Positions 34,495 through 46,883 of a stretch of DNA of 64,000 nt are shown here, piece after piece. The DNA comes from Flaveria trinervia (Eukaryota; Streptophyta; Magnoliopsida; Asterales; Asteraceae): NCBI GenBank assembly GCA_025506515.1, contig CM046456.1, positions 67,930,134 to 67,994,133 on the forward strand, read 5' to 3'. Every line of letters begins with the position of its first letter. Position 1 is the first letter of the stretch. A model generated the notes under the pieces. It did not search any database. It saw only the letters and a list, made by a program, of their open reading frames with translations, and had not been told where the DNA came from. The translations under genes were made by a program, and so were the position numbers.

Positions 34495-34924
34495 ACATTA
34501 TAATTACATTTGCCTTCCGAAAACATTGCAGCGGAAACATAAATAAAATATAACTTTTCGTATCATTACAAATGTTTTTGCAAGTTAATACAAGCGTTCA
34601 TTTCAAAACATCATTCGTTCGCATTACAGTGCAAAAACATTAATAAAAGAATGCCATCCAAAAGAGCTGAGTAGCCGCCTCGTGCCATCCCAAGCCACAT
34701 TTACCTGCCAACTGAAAATGTATAAAAGTCAGCGTTGTTGAGTAAGTTCTAGTTTTAAAAATAAAACATACTTTTCTTTCGTAAAACCGTTCTTTACTTT
34801 CTTTCCAAAATCATACTATACTTTACATTCACTCGTGATCATACATCATACGTACATACAGATAATATCATTATTATCTTCCATTATATTCGTTCACATT
34901 CGTTCATTCATTACTTCTAGTGAC

Positions 34925-35180
34925 ATGTCATTACCCCGAACATTGTGCACGAAGCGGGTAACTGGGCCTGAGGTCTTTCACAGACCTTGAACATTGTGCA
35001 CGAAGCTGACTCCAGTACCTAGGGCAAGTACATTCACTATTTATCTTTTCTCTTTTATTCTGGATCGATGACATTTGCTATACACCGAACATTATGCATG
35101 AAGCGGGTAACTGGGCCTGAGGTCTTTCATAGATCTTGAACATTGTGCACGAAGCTGACTCCAGTACCTAGGGCAAATGA
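34925..35180. repeat. G4 3' LTR tandem duplication, unit about 145 bp
   Basis: Two copies of the block starting CGAACATTRTGCAYGAAGC and ending near CCTAGGGCAA, joined by a short linker. Present in the 5' LTR at 42005-42255, so it predates this insertion. Confidence 0.82.
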
Positions 35181-35577
35181 CAAGGATCCCATTTATATGG
35201 TCAATCATAAGGATTGGACCCCAATGTGCATCCTTTAGGGTAGCTAACCCGCACACCGCTGACCTAACACCTACATAGGGTGTGCACCTCCATACGTTTG
35301 CTTGCAAGACTTCTTACGTTCATTCGTTCGTTAAGCATGCATTCATTCATCATGTTCTTTTTTCATTATCTTTCACTTTACGTTACATAATACTTTCGGT
35401 TCATTCATTATCATAACACGCAAAGTCATAGGAAAGATAATCATACATCATATCATACATCACCTCATCACAATATCAATGACTTCAAAAAGTCAACTTA
35501 CATAGCCCCCGGAAATCTCCCAAGTTAAAGCCTACATTACACCTTTGCCCCAAAAAGCAGAAAAATATTCTAAGTCC

Positions 35578-35990
35578 TTAGGCGCATGAGCACTATGCAG
35601 GTGCATGGGGAACACTTAGGCGCATGGGCAACTTTCAGGCGCATGGGCACTATGCAGGCGCATCAGTGCTTAGGCGCATGGGGAATCCTGGGAGTCTGGA
35701 CACTTAGTCAATTCTAGCTCAATTCTAGGTGCATGGGTACTATTCAGGAGTATGAACACTTAGGCGCATGAGCCACTTGTGCGCATGAGCACTATTGGGG
35801 CGTATGGCCCGACACTTAGTCATCCGACTAATATTTCTAGGCGCATGGACCACTGTTCAGGCGCATGGGCCGTACTTAAACATTTCTAAGGCAATCTTAG
35901 GCGCATGGGCTACTGTTTAGGCACATGAATTACACTTAATTCCTTCTAAGGCATTTTCAGGCGTATGATCCTTATCTAGGCGCATGGACC
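35578..35990. repeat. G4 3' LTR array of TTAGGCGCATGGGC units
   Basis: About 17 degenerate units with core GGCGCATGGGC, spaced 15-30 bp. On the element sense strand this is GCCCATGCGCCTAA, the G6 motif. It lies within the candidate LTR intron. Confidence 0.84.
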
Positions 35991-36635
35991 TTTTGTGTAA
36001 CATGTTTCTAGTCTGTTTTCAAACCCAATCATCAAACCCATCTGTTCTAAGCTTAACATGGCTATTCTAAACATGAATAACCTATAAGCATTCAAGAATT
36101 TAACATCCAATCAAGCACATTACATACGGGTAAACATACATAAACTTTGTAAAATCATTTTAATACATTTTCAGCCCCAAGGATGTTTAAAACAAGTAAA
36201 AACTGGGGTCTAGAACTCACCTGATGCAACTTGGGTGTTTCTTCCTTTTTAACCCGCTTGCAATGAGTTCAAACACCTAAAAACAACACCAACACACACA
36301 CACACACGAAACATAAGCACATAAGCATCTAACCGGGATAAAACCCGTCATAAACACTTAAAACCGCGAATTCTTACCTTGAATTCATTCACTTCTTCTT
36401 CTTCTTCTTCAAACCGAGAGTTTCTGCTCTCCTCTTGTCTTTCTCTCTCTAGAGTCCGAATGAGGGTGATGTGAAAAGAGGGTCGGCGGCCATGCCCACC
36501 TTTACACCAACTTTACAAAGATTTTTGTCCTTTTTACACTTTTAATCCTTCTACTTGGGTGTCAATGCTTTTTCTTTCTTTTATTCTTCATCTATTATTC
36601 TTTCTGTTCCTTTTAAGAAATAACCGAGTGTTACA

Positions 36636-36650
36636 AGTCCACCCCCCTTA
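36636..36650 (-). promoter_or_regulatory. G4 polypurine tract
   Basis: The minus strand reads TAAGGGGGGTGGACT directly before the LTR. G6 has the same tract at 52268-52282. Confidence 0.87.
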
Positions 36651-36659
36651 TATAGGTTT

Positions 36660-37886
36660 CGTCCCCGAAACCTGCTATTCCTCGAACATATGAGGATAAT
36701 GCTGCCTCATCTCCTCCTCAGTCTCCCATGTAGACCGGATCACTTCCTGTGCTTCCACTGTACACGCACAAGAGGAACCACTTTATTTCTCAGCCTCTTC
36801 TCTTTATGATCGATGATTGCCAGTGGTTGCTCCACATAATTGAGCCTTTCTTCTACTTCAATATCCTCTAGTGGAACAATCATGTCTTCATCAGCTAAAC
36901 ACTTTCTCAGATGGGATACATGGAATGTCGGCTGAATCCCACTTAACTCATCCGGTAATTCCAACCTATAGGCCACCTCTCCTACTCGAGCAATGATTCA
37001 GAAAGGGACTATATATCTTGGGGCTCAACTTGCCCCGCTTCCTGAACCGGATAATACCCTTCCAAGGTGAGACCTTCAACATAACCCGATCACCCACCTC
37101 GAACTCGATTGGTCTGCGTTATCTATCGGCATACGACTTCTGCCTATCTTTAGCTGCCTTCATGAAGGCTTTAATCTTCTCAAGCTTCTCGGTTGTAGCC
37201 TCAATGACCTCGACGCTCCCCAATTCCTTTTGACCAATATCACCCCAACAAACGGGTGTTCTGCATCTCCTACCGTATAGCATCTCGTATGGTGGCATAC
37301 CAATGCTGGCATAATAGCTGTTGTTGTACGAGAATTCAGCTAACGGTAAGTGGTCATCCCAACTTCCCCCGAAATCAATCACACATGCCCAAAGCATGTC
37401 TTCCAGTGTCTGAATGGTCCTTTCTGACTGGCCATAAGTTTGGGGATGATAAGCCGTGCTAATATGTAACCTCGTCCCCGTAGCATCATGGAATTTCTTC
37501 TAGAATTTAGATGTAAACAAGGTGTCACGATCAGACACAATGGACACCGGCACACCATGACGAGTTACAATCTCTGTGATGAACAGGTCATCCAACCTCT
37601 CGGATGAATATGTCTCTCAGATCGGTAGGAAGTGAGCACTCTTCGTCAAACGGTCAACAATCACCCATATGGCATCGTACCCTTTCGGAGTACATGGTAG
37701 CTTTGTAATAAAATCCATGGTGATATGCTCCCACTTCCATTCTAGTATATCCAAAGGTTGGATCTTCCCACACGGCTTCTGATGTTTGGCCTTCACTTGT
37801 AAACAAGTAAGGCACTTACTCACATACTCCACCACGTCACGCTTCATACCCAGCCACCAATAATCTTTCTTCATATCATGATACAT
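36660..37886 (-). pseudogene. G4 integrase and C-terminal tail
   Basis: Zinc-binding part and core start at 37886 (MYHDMKKDYWWLGMKRDV, CLTCLQVKAKHQKP, IWVIVDRLTKSAHFLPI). The middle part with the second Asp is frameshifted at 37400-37616. 37397-37119 has FSYNNSYYASI, MLYGRRCRTPVCW and MKAAKDRQKSYADR. The tail (36976-36740) shows MAYRLELPDELSG, FHVSHLRKCLADEDMIVPLE and VRVQW. It has several stops. The G6 relic at 51935-52130 matches this tail. Confidence 0.85.
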
Positions 37887-37913
37887 CTTTGTGGCACCAG
37901 CATGAATGGAGTA

Positions 37914-39136
37914 TCAAGTCTTGTGAGCTTCATCCAAAATCCTCACACGTAGATCCACGAAACAAGGAAGCCACACCCTTCCAAATCGAGTTCTTACACC
38001 AAGTGTGTTTTCACCCAATTCCCCAACCAGACCTCTCATCCTTTCAGAGTTTAGATGATCTTTTTTTAATGCCTCATCTTGAAACTCCTTGACTTGCTTC
38101 ATTACATCAGAGGTCATGATTAGTTGATATGCTTTCACCCGAATTGGCTCGGGCCTCTCCTTTCGGCTAAGAGCATCAGCCACCACGTTGGCTTTGCCTG
38201 GATGATAATGGATCTCACAATCATAATCTTTTATGAGCTCCAACCATCTTCTCTGCCTCATGTTCAGATCTTTTTGCTCGAAGAAGTACTTCAAGCTCTT
38301 GTGGTCAGTGAAAATGATGCACTTCGTCCCGTACAGATAGTGCCTCCAAATCTTTAGTGCAAAGAGCACGGCTGCTAACTCCAAGTCATGAGTAGGGTAG
38401 TTGACCTCATGGACTTTCAACTATCAGGATGCATAGGCTATAACCTTCCCTCTCTGCATTAATACACACCCCAACCCCGAGTAAGAAGCATCTGAATATA
38501 CCACCAAATGCTCGCTTCCTTCGAGTAATGACAAGATTGGAGCTTGAGTCAACCTCACCTTTAACTCCTCGAACGCCTGTTCTTGAGCTTGACCCCATAT
38601 AAACTTTACATCCTTTCGGGTCAACTTGATCAGTGGAGAAGCGATCTTGGAAAAGTCCCGAATGAACCTTCGATAATACCCCGCCAACCCCAAGAAACTA
38701 CAAATCTCGGATGGCGTCTTTGGAGACTTCCATTGCATCACTGCCTCCACCATAGCCGGGTCCACCATAATCCCATCGGGATTCACCACATGACCCAAGA
38801 ACTGAACTTCACGCAGCCAAAATGAGCACTTGAAGAATTTTGCATACAACTTCTCCCTTCTTAACGTCTCCAGAACCTCCCGAATGTGACCGACATGCTC
38901 AATCTCACTCTTCGAATAAATCAGGATGTCATCAATAAACACAATCACTGATTTATCCAACATAGGCCGACACACACGGTTCATCAGATCTATAAAAGCA
39001 GCTAGCGCATTGGTCAAACCAAAGGACAGACAAGAAACTCGTAATGACCGTAGCGCGTACGAAAAGCTGTTTTAGGGATATCCTGCTCCTTCGCCTTCAA
39101 CTGATGGTAACCAGATCGAAGGTCTATCCTTGAAAA
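37914..39136 (-). pseudogene. G4 reverse transcriptase palm and RNase H
   Basis: 39017-38424 holds AFIDLMNRVCRPML, the catalytic FIDDILIYSKS, FLGHVVNPDGI, FLGLAGYYRRFIRDFSK and VVYSDASYSGLGCVLMQ. A stop at about 38421 splits RNase H from 38420-37914, with IFTDHKSLKYFFEQKDLN, HPGKANVVADALSRK and the start of the integrase zinc region. The stretch 39018-39136 is frameshifted next to CCAAAGG, where other copies have one more A. Confidence 0.88.
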
Positions 39137-39960
39137 TCAATTGGAACCTTGAAGCTGGTCAAACAGATCATCTATTCTCGGTAAGGGGTATCGGTTCTTC
39201 ATCGTCAACTTGTTCAGCTCGCGGTAGTCAATGCACATCCTCATACTACCGTCTTTCTTCTTCACAAATAGGACCGGGGCATCCCAGGGAGAGATACTTG
39301 GTCTAATAAACCCCTTATCGAGCAGCTCTTGCAACTGCTCCATTAGCTCTTTCATCTTAGTCGGAGCCAACCGATGCGGTGCCTTAGCTACCGGTTGGGC
39401 ACCTGGTATCAAGTCAATTCGAGACTCAACCTCACGGTCTGGTGGCACACCTGGTAAATCTTCTGGAAACACATCCGGAAAGTCACACACAACTGGTACA
39501 TCAGATAGTCGTAGTGTTGGCGCATCCACATCCTTTACGTTGGCCAAGTAGGCACTATATCCACGCCTCATGAACTTTCCCGCCACCGCCATCGAAATCA
39601 ATTTCGGGATCGTTGCGACTTGATCACCATAAACCGTCACCTTTTCCCCATTAGGTGTTGTCAATCGAATCATCTTCTTCCGACACACAATATCGCTTCA
39701 TAGTCCACTAACCAATCCATTCCTAGGACTACATCGAAACCGCCTAAGGCCATCACGAATGGTCTAACAAGAAACTTATGACCGTCTAGTTCTATGTCAC
39801 AACCTTCTATCACCTCAGAAATCTTGTAGACTTACATATGGCAGTTTCTACCTCGAAGGGCTAATCAATACATCTACTCTTATTGGGAAGCTTAGCACAA
39901 AAGGCAACAGAAATGAAACTCTTATTAGCACCAGAATCAAACAACACAGATGCAAGAGTT
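39137..39960 (-). pseudogene. G4 protease end and reverse transcriptase fingers
   Basis: The active site SVLFDSGANKSFIS lies at about 39905-39945 and keeps DSG. GGFDVVLGMDWLVDYEA follows at about 39700 in a shifted frame. 39688-39137 is open and holds DFPDVFPEDLPGVPPDRE, QPVAKAPHRLAPTKM, ISPWDAPVLFVKKKDG and RMCIDYRELNKLTMKNRYPLP. Breaks: frameshifts near 39860 and 39690. Confidence 0.87.
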
Positions 39961-41173
39961 TGGTTTACTAGAAACATACCTGACACCACGTCGGGGTCTG
40001 TCCTAGCCTCCTCCCGAGTCATCATGAAAGCTCGGATGCTTGCCTTCTGTCCTTCTCCTCCAGCCTTCCTCGCTCCTGAACTATCCGCCCTTGGCCTCTT
40101 ACAATCTCTGCTCAAATGACCCTTCTCCCCACAGTTGTAACACCTGCCACCCCACAATCTCTAGCCATATGGCCAGGCTTCCCACACTTGAAACAAACAT
40201 TCAACCCCCATCTACACTCGCCACCGTGCTCCTTCCCACACTTGCCACACTTCTTCAACCCCGCACTAGCTGTGACCACACGTCGGTCACCTACCTTTGC
40301 CACCTTATTGTTTGGAGCGGCTCCACCACGTCCAAACTGTTTCCCATTCCAGTTCCTTCCATCCCCACTCGTCTTCTTCACCTCATCCACCACCACCTAG
40401 CGCTCATCATATAATCTACCAGCCAAAACAACCGCCGACCTAAAAATGTTTGGCCGGGCAGCGATCATATGCCTACGGATATCCGCCTCCAGCTGCAGAA
40501 ACTCTCTTTCTACCTTATCCATCTCCCTGTGAGGATAGAATTCCTTAATCACTAACTTTTTCAGTTCAGGCCATCTTATTCTCCCAATGGCCCTGCTACC
40601 CTCGGCTTGGACAATGTTGTCCCACTAGCACAAAGCCGAGTCCACAAAAGAGTGAGCAGCAAATTTCATCTTCTGATCCTTACGGCACTCACTGATATCA
40701 AGAACTGCCTCCATTTCCCTCACCCACCGGTGAGCAGCAGCCGCAGTGCCGTTTCCATCGAAGGTAGGGGGCTTGCACCTCATAAACACCCCGTAGTTAT
40801 AGCCTCGGGCCGCCTCCGGCGCAGGCTCCTCTTCTTCCACCTCCTCATCATCTGAGAGAACTGTTTCCGTCTCTGGTTGCTCTCGTCCTCCTGAGGACCT
40901 GTTTCTCTCCTTTCTTTCCCATTCCCTTACTGCCTTGATCACTTCGGTCACCACAAACGGTAGAACTGTCTGCATGACCAGATGAACTTCCTCCACCACA
41001 GCCTCCTTTACTGAGGCTCTCAGATTGGCGCTCTCGTCGCCACCCTCGGGATGAGGGGTCTCTGGTTCTTCATGAACCACCTTCTCAACTCTGGGTCTCT
41101 CTCTCTTGGGTCGCGGTTCAGCACCGTGACCTCCACCACGAGAGGCCTTTGAAGATCTACCACCGGCCATCAT
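39961..41173 (-). pseudogene. G4 gag with zinc knuckles, internally deleted
   Basis: The start ATG at 41173 (MMAGGRSSK) matches the G6 start MVGGRSSK. Then come a charged region, an acidic run (DDEEVEEEEP), and the capsid entry CKPPTFDGNGTAAAAHRWVREME. A stop follows SALCW at about 40626. Compared with G6, 39 residues are missing between LQLEA and DIRRHM; the G6 copy has GGCGG at both edges. Knuckles: CGKCGKEHGGEC-like, CFKCGKPGHMARDC and CYNCGEKGHLSRDC. Further stops lie near 40398 and a shift near 40130. Confidence 0.85.
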
Positions 41174-41502
41174 ACGCACACTGAAAGATTCAAACACTAA
41201 CACGGTCATTCAAGGGAACAGCTCAGTTTATGTCAAGTATAGTAAGTCTCTAATTACAGTGGCCAGTTGTGATTAGCCACTTACTTTACTCCTCATACCC
41301 CAAGCATTACCTATCCTGACTACATCAGTATTTAAATCTACATACAACACATAACCACATACCATGCGCAGATAAACCGGTTAACATTACGAAAATACCT
41401 GATGGCACACAGCTACTCAGATTGGCATCCCATTCCCATTCCATCCCATTCTCAGTTTAAGTTAAGTTTTATTTTAAAATTTTACCCATTTCACTAAAAC
41501 TT

Positions 41503-41516
41503 TGGCTCTGATACCA
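41503..41516 (-). promoter_or_regulatory. G4 primer binding site
   Basis: The minus strand reads TGGTATCAGAGCCA three bases from the LTR, a perfect initiator tRNA-Met complement. Confidence 0.93.
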
Positions 41517-42004
41517 ACTTGTAAGGCCCCGTTCCTGGAGACCTCACAGTTGGTCATTCGTTGCACCTAAAACATTATAATTACATTTTCCTTACGAAAA
41601 CATTGTAGCGGAAACATAAATAAAATATAACTTTTCGTATCATTACAAATATTTTTGCAAGTTAATACAAGCGTTCATTTCAAAACATCATTCGTTCGCA
41701 GTACAATGCAAAAACATTAACAAAAGAATACCATCCAAAAGAGCTGAGTAGCTGCCTCGTGCCATCCCCAGCAACATTTAGCTGCCAACTGAAAATGTAT
41801 AAAAGTCAGCGTTGCTGAGAGAGTTCTAGTTTTAAAAATAAAACATACTTTTCTTTCGTAAAATCGTTCTTTACTTTCTTTCCAAAATCATACTATACTT
41901 TACATTCACTCGTGATCATACATCATACGTACATACAGATAATATCATTATTATCTTCCATTATATTCGTTCATATTCGTTCATTCATTACTTCTAGTGA
42001 CATG

Positions 42005-42255
42005 TACATTACCCCAAACATTGTGCACGAAGCGGGTAACTGGGCTTGAGGTCTTTCATAGACCTCAAACATTGTGCATGAAGCTGACTCCAGTACCTAG
42101 GGCAAGTACATTCACCATTTATCTTTTCTCTTTTATTCCAGATCGATGCCATATGCTATACCTCGAACATTGTGCATGAAGCGGTACTCGGCCTGTGGTC
42201 TTTCATAGACCTCAAACATTATGCACGAAGCTGACTCCAGTACTTAGGGCAAGTG
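42005..42255. repeat. G4 5' LTR tandem duplication
   Basis: Matches the duplication at 34925-35180 in the 3' LTR. Confidence 0.82.
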
Positions 42256-42649
42256 GCAAGGATCCCATTCATATGGTCGATCACAAGGATTGGACCCAAT
42301 GTGCATCCTTTGGGGTAGCTAACCCGCACACCGTTGAGCTAACACCTACATAGGGTGTGCACCTCCATACGTTTGCTTGCAAGACTTCTTACGTTCATTC
42401 GTTCGTTAATACATGCATTCATTCATCATGTTCCATTTTCATTATCTTTCACTTTACGTTACATAATACTTTCGATTCATTCATTATCATAACATGCAAA
42501 GTCATAGGAAAGATAATCGTACATCATATCATACATCACCTCATCACAACATAAATGACTTCAAAAAGTCAACTTACATAGCCCCCGGGAATCTCCCAAG
42601 TCAAAGCCTACATTACACCTTTTCCCCAAAAATCAAAAAAGTATTCTAT

Positions 42650-43045
42650 GTCCTTAGGCGCATGGGGAACACTTAGGCGCATGGGCAACTTTTAGGCGCA
42701 TGGGCACTATGTAGGCGCATGAGTGCTTAGGCGCATGGGGAATCCTAGACGTCTGGACACTTAGTCAATTCCAGCCCAATTCTAGGCGCATGGGTACTAT
42801 TCAGGCGTATGAACACTTAGGTGCATGAGCCACTTGTGCGCATGAGCACTATTGGGGCGCATGGCCCTACACTTAGTCATCCGACTAATATTTCTAGGCG
42901 CATGGACCACTGTTCAGGTGCATGGGCCGTACTTAAACATTTCTAAGGCAATCTTAGGCGCATGGGCTACTGTTTAGGCACATGAATTACACTTAATTCC
43001 TTCTAAGGCATTTTCAGGTGTATGATCCTTATCTAGGCGCATGGA
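42650..43045. repeat. G4 5' LTR array of TTAGGCGCATGGGC units
   Basis: Matches the array at 35578-35990 unit by unit, with a few losses and substitutions, many of them C to T within CpG (GGCGCATG to GGTGCATG). Confidence 0.84.
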
Positions 43046-44719
43046 CCTTCTGTGTAACATGTTTCTAGTCTGTTTTCAAACCTAATCATCAAACCCATCT
43101 GTTCTAAGCTTAACATGGTTATTCTAAACATGAATAACCTATAAGCATTCAAGAATTTAACATCCAATCAAGCACATTACATATGGGTAAACATACATAA
43201 ACTTTGTAAAATCATTTTAATACATTTTCAGCCCCAAAGATGTTTAAAACAAGTAAAAACCAGGGTCTAGAACTCACCTAATGCAACTTGGGTGTTTCTT
43301 CCTTTTTAACCCGCTTGCAATGAGTTCAAACACCTAAAAACAACACCAACACACACACACGAACACATAAGCACATAAGCATCTAACCGGGATAAAACCC
43401 GTCATAAACACTGAAAACCGCAAATTCTTACCTTGAATTCGTTCACTTCTTCTTCTTCTCCTTCAAACCGAGAGTTTCTGCTCTCCTCTTGTCTTTCTCT
43501 CTCTAGAGTCTGAATGAGGGTGATGTGAATAGAGGTTGGGCGGCCATGCCTACCTTTACACCAACTTTTCAAAGATTTTTGTCCTTTTTACACTTTCAAT
43601 CCCTCTACTTGGGTGTTATTGCTTTTTTCTTTCTTTTATTCTTCAACCCAAATATATATTAATCATAAATTCCAAATGTAACATTACGATTATAAGTCTC
43701 AAACAAGGAAAACATCAAGCATAAAGGTTAAGTGTAACAAGTCCATCCATTTATTTTTCTAGGTCCAATCTAGATGTGATAAGCTTCAAAGAGTTGTAAT
43801 CATACTTACGCGTTTTCTGAAACATGTTAAAAATAAAAAGTCAACATCTTGTTCGTGAGATTTCCATAGCTTTCCAATACTTAAGTATATAAAAGATGGC
43901 AATTCATGTTATAAATTAGTGAACAAAGTAACTAGGAATGTAAGACAAGATGTACAACCAAACTTTGATAGTTTACAAGTTCTCATGTTTACAAGTTTAT
44001 ACGATTAGCTAAGTGTACTTAGATAAACCAAGCAGGTTTGTCAGGCCCATAGATCTATGACGTCACGAGGCTAGAAATAGTTAATGATTGCACATAATAG
44101 TCAATACATGGTAATTACAAAGGTCAACTAATCATAGCATATAACGAAATGCTAAGTGTTTACAAGAATCAAACGGTTTTACAGTGCACCGATTATAAGT
44201 AACATGTTTCACCCCAAAGTATGAAAGTATGAACAGGGGTATAGAAATACTCATATGTTTCGATAAATATATAATTGATGATTAGTAAGAAATAAAAGTT
44301 GTTGTTCCAACGTAATCCGTCACAAGGTACCTATATATATTACAAGGTTTTAAGTTTGATAATAATTTAACAATTTAATTTGATGTCTAGGGTTTCAATT
44401 TGGTATTTAGTGCTTGTCAAATAATTATGTTTTAACAATATGGAATCAATTTATTAAAATCAAAGAAATTTGTTACATTTTATATAAAGTTTTATATACA
44501 AATTTAACATTTATAACAATTTTGGTATATAATGTAACATCTCGTATTTTTCGTTTAATTAAAAGTTAACTTGTTAAATTCTTGTATGGACCATGTTTGC
44601 CTAATTTGAAACTTGTGGATTATTTATGCTTGATTCCTTGATTTCACTAAGTATTTCTTTCATTTAAAAATTAATAATTTAATCTATTCAATTGAATATT
44701 ATAACATTACTAATAGATT

Positions 44720-44764
<45 letters not shown>

Positions 44765-44791
44765 TAATAATAATGATGATGATGATGATAA
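44720..44791. repeat. (AAT)n and (GAT)n microsatellite in the G5 5' LTR
   Basis: About 18 AAT units then five GAT units. The 3' LTR has a shorter AAT run at 60567-60610 with no GAT, so the run changed after insertion. The apparent Asn-rich reading over it is not a gene. Confidence 0.92.
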
Positions 44792-45753
44792 TCCTAAAAA
44801 TAAGACTAATACTTGTAATTATACAAGTAATTACAACATTTACTTATGATGTTAAAATAATAATAAAAGTTAAACAATTAAGAAGTTGTATTAATAACTA
44901 AAACTTAAAGCAATTAAGTTAGGGAGTTAAATTGTCATTTTAAAACTTTAAATGCAAGTTTTGTGCATAAAATTATAAAAATAAAAATACAAGGACTAAA
45001 TGGGTAAATTATTAAAAACACAAACCCCCACCCCCATTTCTTTCATGATTTTCCGGCCACAAGATCCAGCCAACCTCCGGCGAGGGCAAAACGCCCAATA
45101 AACGATTGGTTCGACCGAATTAAAGCTAATACTTCGAACGTGGACACTAATCGAATACGTAACTGGTGTTAACTCAATCGAAATGATGGTTTCATTAAGA
45201 AACCACATGAAATCGAAAGCCACCAAGTAATTACACTTGAAATCCGTTGAATTGAGCCGTTTGGTTGATTAGAAACATACGTTTAATCACCACAAAACTA
45301 AATGTGAGGTTTAATTTGGGTTTAACAATTAGTTAATCATCCAATTGTAACCGAACCAAACGGATCAAAGGCGAAATCCGTTCGAGACTAAATCGACCAA
45401 ATCAAACCTATATAACAGGGGGCAAATACTCCATTCGATCCCTTTGAACTTTCTATAAACGCAATTCGTAAATCATTCACTCAAACAATTGGAATTTGAC
45501 TTTTGTTCATCGCAAGTTAGTCGAGGCTTTATCGAGCATAATCACATCAATTCGGTTGCAAGCAAGTAAGTTAAAGGCACCATTGTGATCGAATTCATGT
45601 AGGAAACAAAAGCCTATGTTTGATTTCATTATCAACCGCATATAAGAGTTCGATTTGGATCCAACTAGTTCTAGGGTTCTATGCATTTGGGGGGGAAACT
45701 CTTTACTTGGGTTTAAAGGATTTGGAAACCAATATGAACCAAGGCTGCAGCCC

Positions 45754-45824
45754 TCGTTCACTAGTTAAGTCACACTGCCCCTAACATGAGGTCCTGGGTT
45801 CGAACCCGGGCACCCCTGTGTTTT
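45754..45824 (+). other. tRNA-like Pol III module in the G5 5' LTR
   Basis: A-box-like TCGTTCACTAGT at 45754-45765, B-box GGTTCGAACCC at 45797-45807, start spacing 43 nt, T-arm CCTGG GTTCGAA CCCGG pairing apart from one G-T, and T-runs from 45821. Confidence 0.62.
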
Positions 45825-46407
45825 CTTTTTAAAGGCTTTTTAGCCTAAAACTAATTCCAGAAAATTTTTAAAATATATATACATTATTTTTATAAATTTC
45901 AAATATTTCAGAAGTTTCCAAAGATTTTCTATAACTTTTCTAAGCTTAAATAAAAATGTTTTTATCGATAAAACATTTTAACAAAGCTTGTTTAAATAAT
46001 TTTTAATAAAATAGATGGAAAATAATAATTAGTAAATTATTATTGGTTCAAATATCCCTTTTCAATACATTTTGTTTATATAGTAATAATTTTTTAGTTA
46101 TAAAAATTTATTTAAAATTTATATATAACCTTTTTAATTATTATAATTCTATCTTTTCACAACTTTGAATAAAATATAAATATATATTTTTTTCAAGAAA
46201 ATATAAATTTATTCCATTCGCTTAAATATAATTATTTGACAAGCTCCAAATTCGACTTAGAACCCTAGTCCCCGTTGATTCGTTAAACTCATTACAATAA
46301 AACTTAAACCTTGTGAATTTATATGTATTTAGGTGCCTTGTGACGATTCATCTTGAACAACGTTTATTATTAATCTTATTAATCCTCATCGTATACTTAT
46401 TTGACAT

Positions 46408-46883
46408 GTGAGATTTCTTGCCTCTTTTTATGTTTTTCACACTATTCTGGGTGAAACATGATACTTATACATCATACACTTATAAACGTTTGAACTTGTA
46501 AAGCACTTGCAATTCATCTTTATATTTTTTCATGGTTATTTGTGTGTTGTAAGGGATTATATGAGATACATATTTGTTTGCAATCATTAAATATTGATAG
46601 CTTGGCGACGTCTTAGATCGTTGGGCCTGACAAGCCTATTTGGTGCTAAAGCCAAGGTATTGCCGGCTCCTGATGACGTATGCTTGTTCATCATGGGAAC
46701 CAAATACACTTAGCCAATCATATATACTTGTAATCAAGTCAAGGTTTGGTTGTAACGATATGTGTTCTATAACCTTGCTAACTTATAACCTATGACATGA
46801 ATTGCTACTTGTAACCTTGTTATATTATGTATGAAAACCTTGGAAACTCACCATGTTGACTTCTTATTTTTTTCATATTTCAG
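46408..46883 (+). other. Candidate LTR intron in the G5 5' LTR
   Basis: The acceptor CTTATTTTTTTCATATTTCAG|G ends at 46883 and is very strong. The donor CAT|GTGAGATTTC at 46408 is weaker. The 3' LTR has GTGAGTTTCC at 62236 and an acceptor changed to GAG at 62715. Confidence 0.48.

Larger units (their letters stand above)
34705..36220 (-). other. Candidate LTR intron in the G4 3' LTR
   Basis: Donor CAG|GTGAGTTCTAGACCCC (first base 36220) is a perfect plant donor. The acceptor TTTTCAGTTGGCAG ends at 34705. The length excludes nothing, because S2 lies outside the segment. Confidence 0.58.
33643..36635 (-). repeat. G4 3' LTR, interrupted by solo LTR S2
   Basis: About 2193 bp without S2. Plus-strand ends TGTAAGGCCCC and GAGTGTTACA. 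In element sense: a GA-rich 5' UTR-like part, donors at about 36385 (AAG|GTAAGA) and 36220, array 35990-35578, duplication 35180-34925, acceptor 34705. Confidence 0.93.
41782..43277 (-). other. Candidate LTR intron in the G4 5' LTR
   Basis: Donor TTAG|GTGAGTTCTAGACC (first base 43277) and acceptor TTTTCAGTTGGCAG ending at 41782, as in the 3' copy. Confidence 0.55.
33643..43645 (-). mobile_element. G4: Ty3/gypsy element, minus strand, with a short 5' LTR end
   Basis: LTRs at 33643-36635 (holding S2) and 41520-43645, PBS, gag, pol and polypurine tract in order on the minus strand. It is inserted in the G1 LTR. ACCCA lies at 33638-33642 and 43646-43650. The 3' LTR ends GTGTTACA next to the polypurine tract, but the 5' LTR stops 45 bp short at TTCTTCA. 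G1 LTR homology resumes on both sides. Same family as G6 by gag, LTR and polypurine tract. Confidence 0.92.
41520..43645 (-). repeat. G4 5' LTR, lacking 45 bp at its start
   Basis: 2126 bp. It matches the 3' LTR up to TTCTTCA at 43645. The 3' LTR continues for 45 more bases (36591-36635) to the true TG. On the minus strand the truncated LTR starts TGAAGAATAA, again a TG. ACCCA follows directly. Confidence 0.9.

Noticed and set aside
40116..40400. Plus-strand readings opposite the G4 gag (also 40040-40414)
   Set aside because: They are shadows of the zinc-knuckle region on the other strand.
44692..44901. Asn-rich small protein
   Set aside because: It is the translation of an (AAT)n and (GAT)n microsatellite in an LTR.
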